Part shown: positions 43,391 to 51,875 of the stretch, piece after piece
Layout: the number at the start of each line of letters is the position of its first letter
Numbering within the stretch: the first letter of the stretch is position 1
Assembly (NCBI RefSeq): GCF_900129385.1
Contig: NZ_FQVO01000001.1
Span: forward strand, 62,001-126,000
Source: Chryseobacterium takakiae
Lineage (GTDB): Bacteria > Bacteroidota > Bacteroidia > Flavobacteriales > Weeksellaceae
DNA: 64,000 bases
Direction: 5' to 3'
The notes under the pieces: generated by a model
What the model saw: only the letters and a program-made list of their open reading frames with translations
Told to the model about the DNA's origin: nothing
The model's database searches: none
Program-made: the position numbers and the translations under genes

Positions 43391-46117
43391 ATGGATCTAT
43401 TTGTGTTAGTGCCAATTTTCGGTGTAGTAGCCTTACTGTACACTTTCATTCAAAGTAACTGGGTAAGCAAACAAAACGCAGGAAATGAAAAAATGAAAAT
43501 AATCAGCGGACATATCGCTGACGGTGCGATGGCTTTCCTCAAGGCTGAGTACAAAATTTTAACCTACTTTGTAGTTATTGTAGCCATTCTTTTGGCTGTT
43601 ATGGGTTCCACTAATGCCAATTCTCACTGGAGTATTGGTGTTGCTTTTGTTGTAGGAGCCGTATTTTCGGCGCTTGCTGGATTTATAGGAATGAAAATTG
43701 CCACAAAAGCCAATGTAAGAACGGCAGAAGCCGCTAGAACCTCACTTTCAAAAGCATTAAAGGTTTCTTTCACAGGAGGTTCCGTTATGGGAATGGGAGT
43801 TGCCGGACTGGCTGTTTTAGGATTAGGAGCTTTATTTTTAATCATCAAGCAGATATTTGCTCCCGATGCTCATGTAGATTCCCATGAGATGGAAAGAACC
43901 ATTGAGATTCTTACAGGTTTCTCACTGGGTGCAGAGTCTATTGCTTTATTCGCAAGAGTAGGAGGCGGGATTTATACAAAAGCGGCAGACGTTGGGGCTG
44001 ACCTTGTAGGAAAGGTGGAAGCTGGTATTCCGGAAGATGATCCTAGAAATCCGGCTACTATTGCCGATAATGTAGGAGATAATGTAGGAGATGTGGCTGG
44101 GATGGGTGCCGACCTTTTCGGCTCATATGTAGCAACAGTTTTGGCAACAATGGTTTTGGGAAGAGAAACCGTTTCTGAAGATTCATTCGGTGGTTTTGCG
44201 CCGATTCTTCTGCCGATGCTTATTGCCGGAACGGGAATAATTTTCTCTATCATAGGAACTTTATTTGTGAGAATAAATGATAATGAAGATTCATCAACAT
44301 CAAATGTTCAGAATGCCTTAAATTTAGGGAACTGGGGGAGTATTGTTATTACTGCGATATCTTCTTATTTTCTGGTGAATTATATTTTACCTGATGAGAT
44401 GGTTTTAAGGGGTCATGAATTTACTAAAATGGGCGTTTTCGGAGCCATCATGGTGGGATTGGTTGTGGGTACATTAATGAGCATCATTACAGAATATTAT
44501 ACCGCAATGGGCAAAAGACCGGTTTCCAGTATTGTAAGACAGTCTTCTACCGGGCATGCTACCAATATTATTGGCGGACTTTCCGTGGGCATGGAATCTA
44601 CTTTACTTCCCATTATTGTTTTAGCGGGCGGAATTTACGGATCTTACCTTTGCGCCGGATTATACGGGGTAGCTATTGCTGCAGCAGGAATGATGGCTAC
44701 AACGGCCATGCAGCTTGCCATCGACGCTTTCGGGCCTATTGCCGATAATGCAGGAGGAATTGCTGAAATGAGTGAATTACCTAAAGAAGTCCGTGAAAAA
44801 ACAGATATTCTGGATGCCGTAGGAAATACAACAGCGGCAACAGGAAAAGGTTTTGCCATCGCTTCTGCGGCCTTAACAGCTCTCGCATTGTTCGCGGCTT
44901 TCGTAGGAATTGCAGGCATTGACGGAATAGATATATACAGAGCCGATGTTCTTGCCGGTTTATTTGTCGGAGGAATGATTCCGTTTATCTTCTCTTCTCT
45001 TGCGATTACCGCAGTAGGACAGGCCGCCATGGCAATGGTAGAAGAAGTAAGAAGACAGTTCCGGGAAATTCCGGGAATTCTGGAAGGAAAAGCACAACCC
45101 GAATACGAAAAATGCGTAGCTATTTCTACCGACGCTTCTATTAAAAAGATGATGCTTCCGGGAGCTATTGCCATCGTTTCACCTTTGTTGATTGGCTTTA
45201 TATTCGGACCTGAAGTATTAGGTGGATTTCTGGCCGGAGCAACGGTTTCCGGTGTTTTGATGGGAATGTTCCAGAATAATGCCGGAGGTGCCTGGGATAA
45301 TGCCAAAAAATCCTTTGAAAAAGGAGTGAACATCAACGGACAGACTTATTATAAAGGTTCTGATCCTCATAAAGCATCGGTGACTGGTGATACAGTGGGA
45401 GATCCTTTTAAAGATACTTCCGGACCTTCCATGAATATTTTGATTAAGCTGATGTCTATTGTTTCTTTGGTTATTGCTCCTACATTAGCTGTTCTTCATA
45501 AAGATAAAATCGAGGCCAACAGAAAAGCCAAAATTGAAAGTTTGACGGGTACAACCAGCGCTGTTGCTGTTCCCGGTAGTGCGACTATGGCACTAGCTCC
45601 TGCAGAAGTTAAAGGATATCTGAATGAAAATGGCGATTTTGTATACGATACCGGAACATTAAAAGAAGTACAGTTAAAAAGCGGTAAAAAGATCTCCATT
45701 GGAGAAAGCAGTCAGCTTTACAAAATGTATGAGTTGGTAAAAAATAAAGATCAGGCTGTTTTGGATCCTAATAAATGGTTTACTATAGAAAATCTTTATT
45801 TTGAAACCGGAGCAAGTGAATTAAGACCTGGCTCAGAAGCACAGCTTTTAAATCTGGTGGAAATTCTTGATTCATATCCAACCATGAGGATAAAATTAGG
45901 AGGTTATACCGATAATTCAGGAAATGAGGAAAGCAATCTTAAACTTTCTAACCTGAGAGCACAAACTGCAAAACTTAAGCTTCTGGAGCTGGGAATTGCC
46001 GGCGACAGGGTAGAAGCTGAAGGATACGGCGCGCAATATCCTGTTTGTGCAGCAAATGATACTGATGAATGTATGGCAAAAAACAGAAGGATTGATGTAA
46101 GAGTTTTAAGTCTTTAA
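43391..46117 (+). CDS. hppA: membrane-integral pyrophosphatase fused to an OmpA-like domain
   Basis: A 908-residue protein. Residues 1-700 are an ion-pumping pyrophosphatase with 16 likely helices; substrate motifs are [16 protein letters not shown] (about 195-210) and [20 protein letters not shown] (215-234), and [10 protein letters not shown] has Ala after GNTT, as in potassium-dependent members. Glu182 sits in the fifth helix (GAESIALF). A linker (about 705-800) leads to an OmpA-like peptidoglycan-binding domain (801-908) with GYTDNSG and LSNLRAQTA, where Asp and Arg match residues that bind the peptidoglycan stem. The C-terminus of this family faces the periplasm, so the fusion fits topology. 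Ordinary members end near 680-770 residues. Confidence 0.93.
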   Translation: MDLFVLVPIFGVVALLYTFIQSNWVSKQNAGNEKMKIISGHIADGAMAFLKAEYKILTYFVVIVAILLAVMGSTNANSHWSIGVAFVVGAVFSALAGFIGMKIATKANVRTAEAARTSLSKALKVSFTGGSVMGMGVAGLAVLGLGALFLIIKQIFAPDAHVDSHEMERTIEILTGFSLGAESIALFARVGGGIYTKAADVGADLVGKVEAGIPEDDPRNPATIADNVGDNVGDVAGMGADLFGSYVATVLATMVLGRETVSEDSFGGFAPILLPMLIAGTGIIFSIIGTLFVRINDNEDSSTSNVQNALNLGNWGSIVITAISSYFLVNYILPDEMVLRGHEFTKMGVFGAIMVGLVVGTLMSIITEYYTAMGKRPVSSIVRQSSTGHATNIIGGLSVGMESTLLPIIVLAGGIYGSYLCAGLYGVAIAAAGMMATTAMQLAIDAFGPIADNAGGIAEMSELPKEVREKTDILDAVGNTTAATGKGFAIASAALTALALFAAFVGIAGIDGIDIYRADVLAGLFVGGMIPFIFSSLAITAVGQAAMAMVEEVRRQFREIPGILEGKAQPEYEKCVAISTDASIKKMMLPGAIAIVSPLLIGFIFGPEVLGGFLAGATVSGVLMGMFQNNAGGAWDNAKKSFEKGVNINGQTYYKGSDPHKASVTGDTVGDPFKDTSGPSMNILIKLMSIVSLVIAPTLAVLHKDKIEANRKAKIESLTGTTSAVAVPGSATMALAPAEVKGYLNENGDFVYDTGTLKEVQLKSGKKISIGESSQLYKMYELVKNKDQAVLDPNKWFTIENLYFETGASELRPGSEAQLLNLVEILDSYPTMRIKLGGYTDNSGNEESNLKLSNLRAQTAKLKLLELGIAGDRVEAEGYGAQYPVCAANDTDECMAKNRRIDVRVLSL

Positions 46118-46138
46118 ACCATATAATTTAAGAATACT

Positions 46139-46165
46139 AAGCACTGCAGAAGCGGTGCTTTTTTT
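46139..46165 (+). terminator. terminator of hppA
   Basis: Stem AAGCACTGC / GCGGTGCTT (one G-T pair) with an AGAA loop and a T run. Confidence 0.85.
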
Positions 46166-46211
46166 ATTTAACTAAAATTTATCCATTTAAATTGTTATTC
46201 GGTTTGAAATA

Positions 46212-47351
46212 TTAAAGGTTTTTTTTCAGATGTTCCAGTGCATTGATGATAAGCTCATCATTTTTAGCAAAGCTGAACCGTATATAATCCGAATTATTTT
46301 TTGAATTATAAAATGCAGAAAGCGGAAGACAGGCTACGCCTTTATCTATGGTAAGCCATTTTGAAAACTCAACATCAGTCATGGTTTTAGAAATATTCCG
46401 GAAATTAACGATCTGGAAAACAGCACCTTCAGCTATATGTTCGACAATAAAAGGTGTTTCTTTAATCATACCGTTAAAAATATCACGCTTTTTCTGCATA
46501 AGATGTTGATTCTGATAGGGATCAAAAATATCAAGATATTTTGCTATCGCATGCTGGCAGGGCGAATTGGCACTGTATGAAATATATTGTTGGTGACATC
46601 TGAACTTTGCTGTAAGATTTTCTGAAGATAATAGATAACTCACTTTCCATCCTGTAGAGTGAAACATTTTACCAAAAGAAAAAATACAAAAGCACCTTTT
46701 CTTAAGTTCGGGGTGAAGAAAGGCACTGTAATGCGCAGTTCCATCATAGCAATAGGTGTCATAAATTTCCTCTGAAATAAGATAGATTTCCTGATCTTTT
46801 ATGAGCTCATAAAGCTGATTCCAGTCTTTTTGAGACCATATTTTCCCGGTAGGATTTTGTGGAGAATTAATGATGATTGCTTTGGTCTTTTCTGAAATGC
46901 AGCCACCGAATTTTTCCCAGTTGATACTAAAATCATACTCTAAGTCATAATAAACAGGAGTTCCGTGATTCAGAACAATTGATGGACCGTAAGTATAATA
47001 CGAAGGTTGTATAACAATGACTTCATCTCCTTGGTTAATAATGCATTTTAATGCTGTATATAAAGTAAAAGTTGCACATGGAGTAATGGTAACTTCATTT
47101 TGGTTCAGAAAAATACGGTTGCTTCTTCTGGAGTTATAACGAATAATACTGTCAATCAATAGAGGATTTCCGGCAAGGGGCTCATAATGATGCGTGGAGA
47201 AGTCAGCAGCCTCTTTCAGAAATGCTTTCAGCTTTGGATCAATATCAAAATCCGCAAGACCCAAAGAGAGATCGAAGCTGTTGTTTTTTACAGCCAATTC
47301 GGACATTTCAGAAAAAAAGGAGTAATGGGTAAATCCGTAAACTTTCTCCAT
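46212..47351 (-). CDS. aminotransferase class I/II, methionine aminotransferase-like
   Basis: A 379-residue PLP enzyme, fold type I. Motifs are SPQNPTG (PLP Asn), SEEIYDTYCY (ring-stacking region), and SFGKMFHSTGWKVSYL with the PLP lysine. The SFGKM-x-x-TGWK form is typical of YbdL-like methionine/aromatic aminotransferases. Start at MEKVYGF (47351) lies 15 bp after a -7 element; the ATG at 47360 adds three residues. It converges on hppA. Confidence 0.85.
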   Translation of the reverse strand: MEKVYGFTHYSFFSEMSELAVKNNSFDLSLGLADFDIDPKLKAFLKEAADFSTHHYEPLAGNPLLIDSIIRYNSRRSNRIFLNQNEVTITPCATFTLYTALKCIINQGDEVIVIQPSYYTYGPSIVLNHGTPVYYDLEYDFSINWEKFGGCISEKTKAIIINSPQNPTGKIWSQKDWNQLYELIKDQEIYLISEEIYDTYCYDGTAHYSAFLHPELKKRCFCIFSFGKMFHSTGWKVSYLLSSENLTAKFRCHQQYISYSANSPCQHAIAKYLDIFDPYQNQHLMQKKRDIFNGMIKETPFIVEHIAEGAVFQIVNFRNISKTMTDVEFSKWLTIDKGVACLPLSAFYNSKNNSDYIRFSFAKNDELIINALEHLKKNL

Positions 47352-47366
47352 ATATTGCATTTATAT

Positions 47367-47374
47367 CAAATATA
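47367..47374 (-). promoter_or_regulatory. -7 element of the aminotransferase gene
   Basis: Minus-strand TATATTTG, exact TAnnTTTG, 15 bp before the start at 47351. Confidence 0.45.
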
Positions 47375-47438
47375 AGAAATTTACCTATTCAAAGGAATGT
47401 AAATTAATTTTGTTATTTTTAGGCAAATTATTAATAAA

Positions 47439-48485
47439 ATGAGAAAACTATTAGTTCCTGCATTTTTGGCAGTTATAATGACAAGTTGTGGAACTGCCAA
47501 AACCGCTTCCGATGTTTCTTCATCCCAAAATTCATCAGCTGTAAAGGGTGATAAAACTTTTGTATCTGCCTATAAAGAAATTAAAGCTGCAGATCTTAAG
47601 AAGAACTTATACGTGATTGCGTCTGATGAAATGGAAGGGCGTGATACCGGAAGTCCCGGACAGAAAAGAGCAGGAGAATATATGGTAAATTATTATAAAA
47701 ACCTGGGAATTTCATTTCCAAAGGCTCTGGGTTCTTATTATCAGAAAGTTCCTTCTGATTTTATGAAAAAAAGAGGCGGATCAAATCTTCCGGATTCTGA
47801 AAATATTCTTGCTTTTATTGAAGGATCTGAAAAACCTGATGAAGTAGTGGTTGTTTCCGCACATTACGACCATGTCGGTATGCAGAATGGCGTTGTGTAC
47901 AATGGTGCAGATGATGACGGAAGCGGAACGGTAGCCGTTATGGAAATTGCAAAAGCATTCCAGGCTGCAAAAAAAGCAGGAAAAGGACCTAAAAGATCCA
48001 TCTTATTTCTTCATGTGACCGGAGAAGAACACGGTCTTTTCGGTTCTGAATATTATACTGATAATCCGGTATTTCCGCTTGCCAATACGGTGGTTGACCT
48101 TAATATTGATATGATTGGCCGCGATGATCCTGAAAACAGAGGAAAACAGTATGTGTATGTCATTGGATCTGAAATGCTGAGTTCTCAGCTGAAAGTAATT
48201 AATGAAGAAGCCAATAAAAGAACGAATAACCTCGAACTGAATTACAAATACGATGATCCAAATGATCCCCAAAGGTTATATTACCGGTCTGACCATTATA
48301 ATTTTGCCAAAAATAATGTTCCAGTTGCTTTTTTCTTCGACGGGATTCATGAAGATTACCATAAACCAACAGATGATGTTGAAAAAATCGATTATGAGCT
48401 GCTTGCCAAAAGAACCCAGCTTGTTTTCGCAACAGCCTGGGAAATTGCCAACAGACCCGACAGAATTATTGTTGATAAAAAATAA
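47439..48485 (+). CDS. M28 family zinc metallopeptidase lipoprotein
   Basis: A 348-residue lipoprotein with lipobox MTSC (Cys17). The M28 catalytic domain shows HYDHVG, GADDDGSG, TGEEHGLFGS, DMIGRD and DYHKPTDDVEKID, which are the two-zinc ligands and the catalytic Glu in their usual order. Likely a periplasmic or surface aminopeptidase. The gene is divergent from the aminotransferase and has a weak hairpin (AAAGGCA / TGCCTTT) after its stop. Confidence 0.92.
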   Translation: MRKLLVPAFLAVIMTSCGTAKTASDVSSSQNSSAVKGDKTFVSAYKEIKAADLKKNLYVIASDEMEGRDTGSPGQKRAGEYMVNYYKNLGISFPKALGSYYQKVPSDFMKKRGGSNLPDSENILAFIEGSEKPDEVVVVSAHYDHVGMQNGVVYNGADDDGSGTVAVMEIAKAFQAAKKAGKGPKRSILFLHVTGEEHGLFGSEYYTDNPVFPLANTVVDLNIDMIGRDDPENRGKQYVYVIGSEMLSSQLKVINEEANKRTNNLELNYKYDDPNDPQRLYYRSDHYNFAKNNVPVAFFFDGIHEDYHKPTDDVEKIDYELLAKRTQLVFATAWEIANRPDRIIVDKK

Positions 48486-48548
48486 ATTAAAGAAAAGGCA
48501 GATGGCTAAAAGTTGTTTGCCTTTATTAATATTGCCAAATATAAACTT

Positions 48549-48917
48549 ATGAATCATAATCCAAAATCTATACGCCCTTTTGTAGGATCTGAAAACTTTG
48601 AAATGAGCAGGAACTTTTATAAAGACCTTGGTTTTGAAGAAGTGGTTTTAGAACCGAAACTTTCACTTTTCCGATGGAAAGAAGTTGCATTTTATCTTCA
48701 GGACGCTTATGTAAAAGACTGGATTGATAATACCATGCTCTTTATTGAAGTAGACAATACGGATGAGTTTTGGAGTTACCTGAGCTCCCTCAACCTTACT
48801 GATAAATATCCGGGAGTAAAATTATTACCGGTAAAAACAATGCCATGGGGAAAAGAATGCTTTGTAATTGATCCGTGCGGAATTTTGTGGCACTTTGGAG
48901 AATTTTTTAATTCTTAA
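48549..48917 (+). CDS. VOC/glyoxalase-fold protein
   Basis: 122 residues from the chosen start. It opens KSIRPFVGSENFEMSRNFYKDLGFEEV and closes CFVIDPCGILWHFGEFF, the two halves of a vicinal oxygen chelate fold. Metal ligands are not obvious. It may be a small-molecule binding or resistance protein; function cannot be assigned. The ORF start at 48513 lies in a region without promoter support. Confidence 0.75.
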   Translation: MNHNPKSIRPFVGSENFEMSRNFYKDLGFEEVVLEPKLSLFRWKEVAFYLQDAYVKDWIDNTMLFIEVDNTDEFWSYLSSLNLTDKYPGVKLLPVKTMPWGKECFVIDPCGILWHFGEFFNS

Positions 48918-48966
48918 AAACATATCAATTGAAATTGATATTAATATTAATAATTAATATTGATAA

Positions 48967-49470
48967 ATGATTTACGCATTTGACAGTTATTACTTCGGAG
49001 ACCGGGCAAAAACAGTATGTATTGCTTTTGAAAACTGGGATTCTGAAACTGAAGCTAAAATTTTTACCCAGACAACAGCAGTAGCAGCAAATTATGAAAG
49101 CGGAGCATTCTACAAAAGAGAATTGCCTTGCATCCTGAGTCTTCTGAGAAGTATTGAACTAAAAAAAGATGATCTGATTATTGTTGACGGATATGTGACG
49201 CTGGATAATACAGGAAAAATAGGACTGGGAGGACATTTGTTTGAATCTCTGGAAAGAAAATTTACTGTAGTCGGGATTGCAAAAAACGGATTTAATTCAG
49301 AGGATGACCAAAGAAGAAATGTTTATAGAGGAGAAAGTAAAACGCCGTTATTTGTGACTGCTATAGGAGCTGATGTAGATGAAATTACATTAAGAGTAGA
49401 AAAGATGCATGGAAAATTCAGAATTCCGACATTACTAAAAAAACTTGATCAGCTAACAAGGATTAAATAG
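48967..49470 (+). CDS. endonuclease V-like protein, short form
   Basis: A 167-residue protein that follows the endonuclease V pattern: AFDSYYF in the position of the first catalytic Asp loop, YESGAFYKRELPCIL (the PYxxGxLxxRE-like segment with Glu), IIVDGYVTLD with GLGGHLFESL (DGxG-like), and VVGIAKN. Canonical proteins have 220-240 residues and read VDG-H/N-G; here VDGYV differs. It may cleave at deoxyinosine or be a divergent relative. An AT-rich palindromic stretch precedes it. Confidence 0.7.
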   Translation: MIYAFDSYYFGDRAKTVCIAFENWDSETEAKIFTQTTAVAANYESGAFYKRELPCILSLLRSIELKKDDLIIVDGYVTLDNTGKIGLGGHLFESLERKFTVVGIAKNGFNSEDDQRRNVYRGESKTPLFVTAIGADVDEITLRVEKMHGKFRIPTLLKKLDQLTRIK

Positions 49471-49536
49471 TTTCAATTTCAGCTGACAATGACAAATGTC
49501 AGTGCTTATCTATTTTTAATTATTCTAAATAAAACT

Positions 49537-49544
49537 TATATTTG
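49537..49544 (+). promoter_or_regulatory. isolated -7 element with no gene downstream
   Basis: TATATTTG, exact TAnnTTTG, plus strand. No ORF starts downstream. A GC-rich hairpin lies 61 bp further at 49605-49629, so a short RNA is conceivable. Confidence 0.25.
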
Positions 49545-49604
49545 TGTTGTTAGTTTTAAGAGATAAAATATTTCTTAATCATATCCATATCAATTTTTGT
49601 TTTA

Positions 49605-49629
49605 AAACCGGCGGCTGGCCTGCCGGTTT
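49605..49629 (-). terminator. GC-rich hairpin next to tRNA-Arg
   Basis: AAACCGGC / GCCGGTTT, 8-bp stem, 9-base loop. On the minus strand it lies 19 bases after the tRNA 3' end and is followed by TT and an A-rich tract, so it could terminate the tRNA. On the plus strand it could end a transcript from 49537-49544. Confidence 0.4.
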
Positions 49630-49647
49630 ATTTGTTACTATAAATTG

Positions 49648-49719
49648 TGGTCTCACCAAGAATCGAACTTGGATCTAAAGTTTAGGAAACTTCTATTCTA
49701 TCCGTTGAACTATGAGACC
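49648..49719 (-). tRNA. tRNA-Arg (anticodon CCT)
   Basis: Read on the minus strand: 7-bp acceptor GGTCTCA/TGAGACC, D arm GTTC...GAAT, anticodon stem GAAGT/ACTTT with loop TTCCTAA giving anticodon CCT (Arg, AGG), variable AGAT and T arm CCAAG-TTCGAAT-CTTGG. The arms sum to 72 nt. Discriminator is A; the CCA end is not encoded. Confidence 0.95.
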
Positions 49720-49825
49720 TTTCATCAAATGTATAAAATATTTTAATTAAATGAAAGAATCCGCTCTTTAGGAACGGATTCAGTAGATAAAAACATCTCA
49801 TTTTTTTAATTAGACAACAATAAAA

Positions 49826-49850
49826 AAGCACAGCCGACAATGCTGTGCTT
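49826..49850 (-). terminator. hairpin downstream of the DtxR-type gene
   Basis: Perfect 9-bp stem AAGCACAGC / GCTGTGCTT with a T-rich minus-strand 3' side. It is 162 bp after the stop of the minus-strand regulator gene. Confidence 0.6.
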
Positions 49851-49981
49851 AAATTTTTATAAATTTAATTGCGATTTCAGAGTTGAAAAAAGCAAAATAT
49901 GTTTCCACTTCAGTTGTATTACATAGTAAATGTAGAAATAAAAAATCTTATAAACAATAATTAAATGTTAAAATTCACAGG

Positions 49982-50005
49982 TTATCCACAAAAAAATGTG
50001 GATAA
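49982..50005. promoter_or_regulatory. inverted pair of DnaA-box-like 9-mers
   Basis: TTATCCACA (49982-49990) and its inverse TGTGGATAA (49997-50005) with a 6-base A spacer. TTATCCACA is the high-affinity DnaA box of many bacteria. An AT-rich stretch lies to the left. There are only two boxes, and the pair lies 7 bp after the end of a coding region, so it may equally be a hairpin. Confidence 0.35.
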
Positions 50006-50011
50006 GTCTGA

Positions 50012-50665
50012 TTATTTTTTTACCAAAATTTTATCTGTCGCTTTTCTGCTTAAAATTTCCTGCTTTCCGTCAACTTCAACAGTAATGGATTTATCAAAGC
50101 TTTCAATTTTTAAAATTCTGATTTTTTTGTTCAGCAGTAGATTTCTCTCGGTAAGATAATTAAGGAAAGAATCGTCAGAAAGCGTCACTGAAGCAAATAC
50201 AACGGTTTCTCCCACATGGCATGAACTTAATTTCTGCAGATCCTGTGCAATAATATTTCCATCCTTATCAGGAATTGGTTCTCCATGAGGATCAAATTTC
50301 GGGTGATCCAGAATCTCGTCCATTTTATCAAAGAAAAGGGTAGAGTGTACATGTTCCAGCTGTTCTGCAATTTCATGCACATTTTCCCAGCCAAAGTTCA
50401 TTTTTTTTACAAGAAACATTTCGGTAAGGCGGTGTTTTCTTACTACCAAAGCAGCCTCGCGTCTTCCTTTTTCGGTAACGATAAGCGGTTTATAGGTTTC
50501 ATAGATGACCCAGTTTTTTTCGGCAAACTTTTTCATCATATTATTTACACTCGGCATTTTTACGGATAAAAACTTGCTGAGCTCATTAATCGTCACTTTA
50601 TTTTCACTGTCGACAAGATGAAATAAAGCTTTCAGGTAATTTTCTTCCGTAAGTGTTGTTTTCAA
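50012..50665 (-). CDS. DtxR/MntR-type metal-dependent regulator with FeoA-like domain
   Basis: A 217-residue regulator. The winged HTH (NELSKFLSVKMPSVNNMMKKF) is followed by the metal-binding and dimer domain (KHRLTEMFLVKKMNFGWENVHEIAEQLEHVHS, with several His/Glu/Cys ligands) and a C-terminal SH3/FeoA-like domain (GETVVFASVTLSDDSFLNYL on). It senses Mn or Fe. The only in-frame start is TTG, 20 bp after a -7 element with an inverted repeat. The stop is next to the DnaA-box-like pair. Confidence 0.9.
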   Translation of the reverse strand: MKTTLTEENYLKALFHLVDSENKVTINELSKFLSVKMPSVNNMMKKFAEKNWVIYETYKPLIVTEKGRREAALVVRKHRLTEMFLVKKMNFGWENVHEIAEQLEHVHSTLFFDKMDEILDHPKFDPHGEPIPDKDGNIIAQDLQKLSSCHVGETVVFASVTLSDDSFLNYLTERNLLLNKKIRILKIESFDKSITVEVDGKQEILSRKATDKILVKK

Positions 50666-50666
50666 A

Positions 50667-50696
50667 TGTTAGATGCTTTTTATGACAAATCTAACA
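50667..50696 (-). promoter_or_regulatory. regulator promoter with inverted-repeat operator
   Basis: TGTTAGAT (50667-50674) and ATCTAACA (50689-50696) form a perfect 8-bp inverted repeat with a 14-base spacer. The right arm overlaps the minus-strand -7 element TAGATTTG (50693-50686). Position between promoter and start codon fits an autoregulatory site of the DtxR-type gene. Confidence 0.55.
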
Positions 50697-50749
50697 AAAT
50701 ATTATGAATATTGTACGACTGTTCTTTTTAGTTTTTCTAATTTTACACT

Positions 50750-51778
50750 ATGAAATTTTCTTTTAAAAACGATTATTCCGAAGGTTGTCATCCCAATATT
50801 TTAAATGCTTTATTATCTTATAATGGTGATCAGCAGGCAGGTTACGGAGAAGACCAATATTCTTTGGAAGCAAAAAAACTTATACAACAAAAAATACAAT
50901 CTGATTCTGATATTTATTTTGTCTCCGGAGGAACGCAGGCCAATCTAATTGTTATTTCTTCAATACTAAAACCTTATCAGTGTGTCATTTCGGCATCTAC
51001 AGGACATATTTTAAATAATGAAACAGGAGCCATAGAAGCAACCGGCCACAAAATTTTAAGTATCGAAAAAGAGGATGGTAAACTGAAACCAGAAGATATT
51101 ATCCCTGTATTGGAAAGTCATAGAAATATTCCGCACCAGGTAATGCCGAAACTTGTTTATCTATCGAATTCTACAGAATTGGGGACCGTTTACACGCTGG
51201 CTGAGCTTGAAAGGCTTTCATCATTTTGCAAAGAAAATAATCTTTATATTTTTATAGATGGCGCAAGATTGGGACATGGGCTCACTGCAGAGACCACAGA
51301 TCTTACCCTCCAAAAAGTTGCAGAACTTACCGATGTTTTTTATCTCGGAGGTACCAAAAACGGCGCATTGATAGGAGAGGCCATTGTTATCAACAATAAA
51401 GAACTGCAGCAGGATTTTGCGTTTAATATTAAACAGAAAGGCGCTTTGCTGGCAAAAGGAAGACTTCTGGGAATTCAGTTTTTAGAATTGATGAAAGATG
51501 ATCTGTATTTCGAGCTTGCGGCACATGCAAACCGTCAGGCAATGAAAATTAAAAATGCGATGAAAGAAAGGGGAGTAGGGTTTCTTTCTGACACTTATAC
51601 CAACCAGATTTTTCCTATTCTGAGTAATAGTCTTATTGAAAAACTGTCTGAGAAATTTGAGTTTTATATCTGGAAAAAAATGGAAGATGATTTTTCAGCG
51701 ATTCGCCTCATCACTTCCTGGAACACTGCGGATCAGCCGGTAGAAGAATTTATTAAAATGATTAATAATGAATTATAA
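50750..51778 (+). CDS. threonine aldolase-family PLP enzyme
   Basis: A 342-residue fold type I PLP enzyme of the beta-eliminating lyase/threonine aldolase family. Marks are GCHPNILNAL, SGGTQANLIVI, IDGARLGHGL (Asp for the pyridine nitrogen) and YLGGTKNG with the PLP lysine. It likely cleaves L-threonine or allo-threonine to glycine and acetaldehyde. Monocistronic, divergent from the regulator gene. Confidence 0.9.
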   Translation: MKFSFKNDYSEGCHPNILNALLSYNGDQQAGYGEDQYSLEAKKLIQQKIQSDSDIYFVSGGTQANLIVISSILKPYQCVISASTGHILNNETGAIEATGHKILSIEKEDGKLKPEDIIPVLESHRNIPHQVMPKLVYLSNSTELGTVYTLAELERLSSFCKENNLYIFIDGARLGHGLTAETTDLTLQKVAELTDVFYLGGTKNGALIGEAIVINNKELQQDFAFNIKQKGALLAKGRLLGIQFLELMKDDLYFELAAHANRQAMKIKNAMKERGVGFLSDTYTNQIFPILSNSLIEKLSEKFEFYIWKKMEDDFSAIRLITSWNTADQPVEEFIKMINNEL

Positions 51779-51779
51779 A

Positions 51780-51814
51780 AAACAGCCTTATCAAAGGCTG
51801 TTTCATGTTTTTTT
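51780..51814 (+). terminator. terminator of the threonine aldolase gene
   Basis: Perfect 10-bp stem AAACAGCCTT / AAGGCTGTTT with an ATCA loop, then CATG and seven T. Confidence 0.75.
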
Positions 51815-51870
51815 GATAGGATTTTATCCTATCCTTAGATAAGTCCGTCCTTTCAGGACTCCCGTGCCGG
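51815..51870. repeat. palindrome cluster, REP-like
   Basis: Three adjacent hairpins: GATAGGAT-TTT-ATCCTATC (51815-51833), GTCCT-TTC-AGGAC (51847-51859) and CTCC...GGAG just after it. The density and the CTCC/GGAG word recall the element at 20632-20699. Confidence 0.5.
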
Positions 51871-51875
51871 AGTTT

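Noticed and set aside
44644..45336. 230-codon minus-strand ORF inside the pyrophosphatase gene
   Set aside because: It is antisense to a fully conserved coding region, rich in Pro/Ala/Ile from reverse reading of Gly/Ala-rich helices, and has no promoter or family motif.
49940..50010. Definite replication origin
   Set aside because: Only two DnaA boxes, no dnaA or other origin-linked gene in the window; skew was not computed. Kept only as a low-score finding.
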